Source of the DNA: Pseudoflavonifractor sp. An44
Lineage (GTDB): Bacteria > Bacillota > Clostridia > Oscillospirales > Oscillospiraceae
Reading direction: 5' to 3'
DNA: 64,000 bases
Assembly: GCF_002161675.1 (NCBI RefSeq)
Contig: NZ_NFIH01000010.1
Location: 32,041 to 96,040 of the forward strand
The notes under the pieces are model-generated. The model was given only the letters and a program-made list of their open reading frames with translations, was not told where the DNA came from and did not search any database. Both the position numbers and the translations under genes were made by a program. Positions 63,834 to 64,000 of the stretch are shown piece by piece (position 1 is the first letter of the stretch; every line of letters starts with the position of its first letter).

Positions 63834-64000
63834 TTAATCCCTCCCAGAAATTTTTATCATTTCAGCGTCCGTGCCATCTTCGGTGGCTACATTGACTTCA
63901 TCTGAAAATTCTGGGCCTACTGCCTCGTAGCCCACCAAGGCTCCTCCATCTTCCGGAGCATCGGATGCAGCAGGGGGGGCACTGGGAGCGGGCGTGGGGG
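63834..64000 (-). CDS. C-terminal end of a secreted or membrane protein, cut by window
   Basis: Last 54 or so codons of a leftward gene. A proline/alanine-rich stretch PTPAPSAPPAASDAPEDGGA is followed by YEAVGPEFSDEVNVATEDGT and the end MIKISGRD. The stop is 3 bases before the lipoprotein ATG, so it belongs to the same operon. The low-complexity linker suggests an extracytoplasmic tail. The protein class cannot be told from this part. Confidence 0.6.
   Translation of the reverse strand, partial: PTPAPSAPPAASDAPEDGGALVGYEAVGPEFSDEVNVATEDGTDAEMIKISGRD

Overview
The window reads as one chromosome segment of an anaerobic, spore-forming Firmicute of class Clostridia. The best fit is a high-GC gut Oscillospiraceae (Flavonifractor/Pseudoflavonifractor-like). 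The evidence is the gene families present (Rex, DUF4364, PF06541 membrane proteins, a Spo0A-type DNA-binding domain, 2-hydroxyacyl-CoA dehydratase activases, a clostridial opp operon), the strong AGGAGG ribosome-binding sites, and the large Bacillus-type SRP RNA just ahead of dnaX. The species call is inference.

1-17 kb. A deoC fragment is followed by a free-standing Spo0A C-terminal domain gene with tandem 0A-like boxes upstream. Then come a CBM9-like protein, a DUF4364/PF06541 pair, and three peptidoglycan-binding or envelope genes transcribed away from rex. tRNA-Arg, tRNA-Gly and tRNA-Ala lie in this part; the last two are each followed by the same short repeat. Also here are a second, double-domain PF06541 protein, a DUF362 ferredoxin-like protein, a NatAB-type ABC exporter, a small XRE/DUF3169 operon with two perfect 20-bp operators, a GDPD phosphodiesterase, an XRE-SdpI fusion and a DNA glycosylase.

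17-41 kb is core genome: SRP RNA, dnaX, ybaB and an M3 peptidase; the oppABCDF peptide importer, whose OppC carries a large extracytoplasmic insert; a sirtuin; DegV; a two-gene dehydratase activase/HgdB-like system; asnB; a GT-C type glycosyltransferase; and exonuclease III.

41-59 kb is accessory. GC is visibly lower, many genes are unknown or membrane-bound, four reading frames look frameshifted, and there is the 3' half of a tRNA-Pro gene (an integration scar) with flanking repeats. An 80-bp direct repeat occurs at 45.4 and 55.0 kb. Genes here include an ABC exporter with an HTH-TPR regulator, a sigma/anti-sigma pair, a VanZ protein, a DUF4143-type ATPase, an S41 peptidase lipoprotein and a second HTH-TPR regulator.

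59-64 kb holds a leftward operon with an ABC ATPase, two permeases and a large lipoprotein. It continues off the right edge.

All assignments were made by eye from motifs; no database search was run. Start codons were chosen mostly from ribosome-binding sites.
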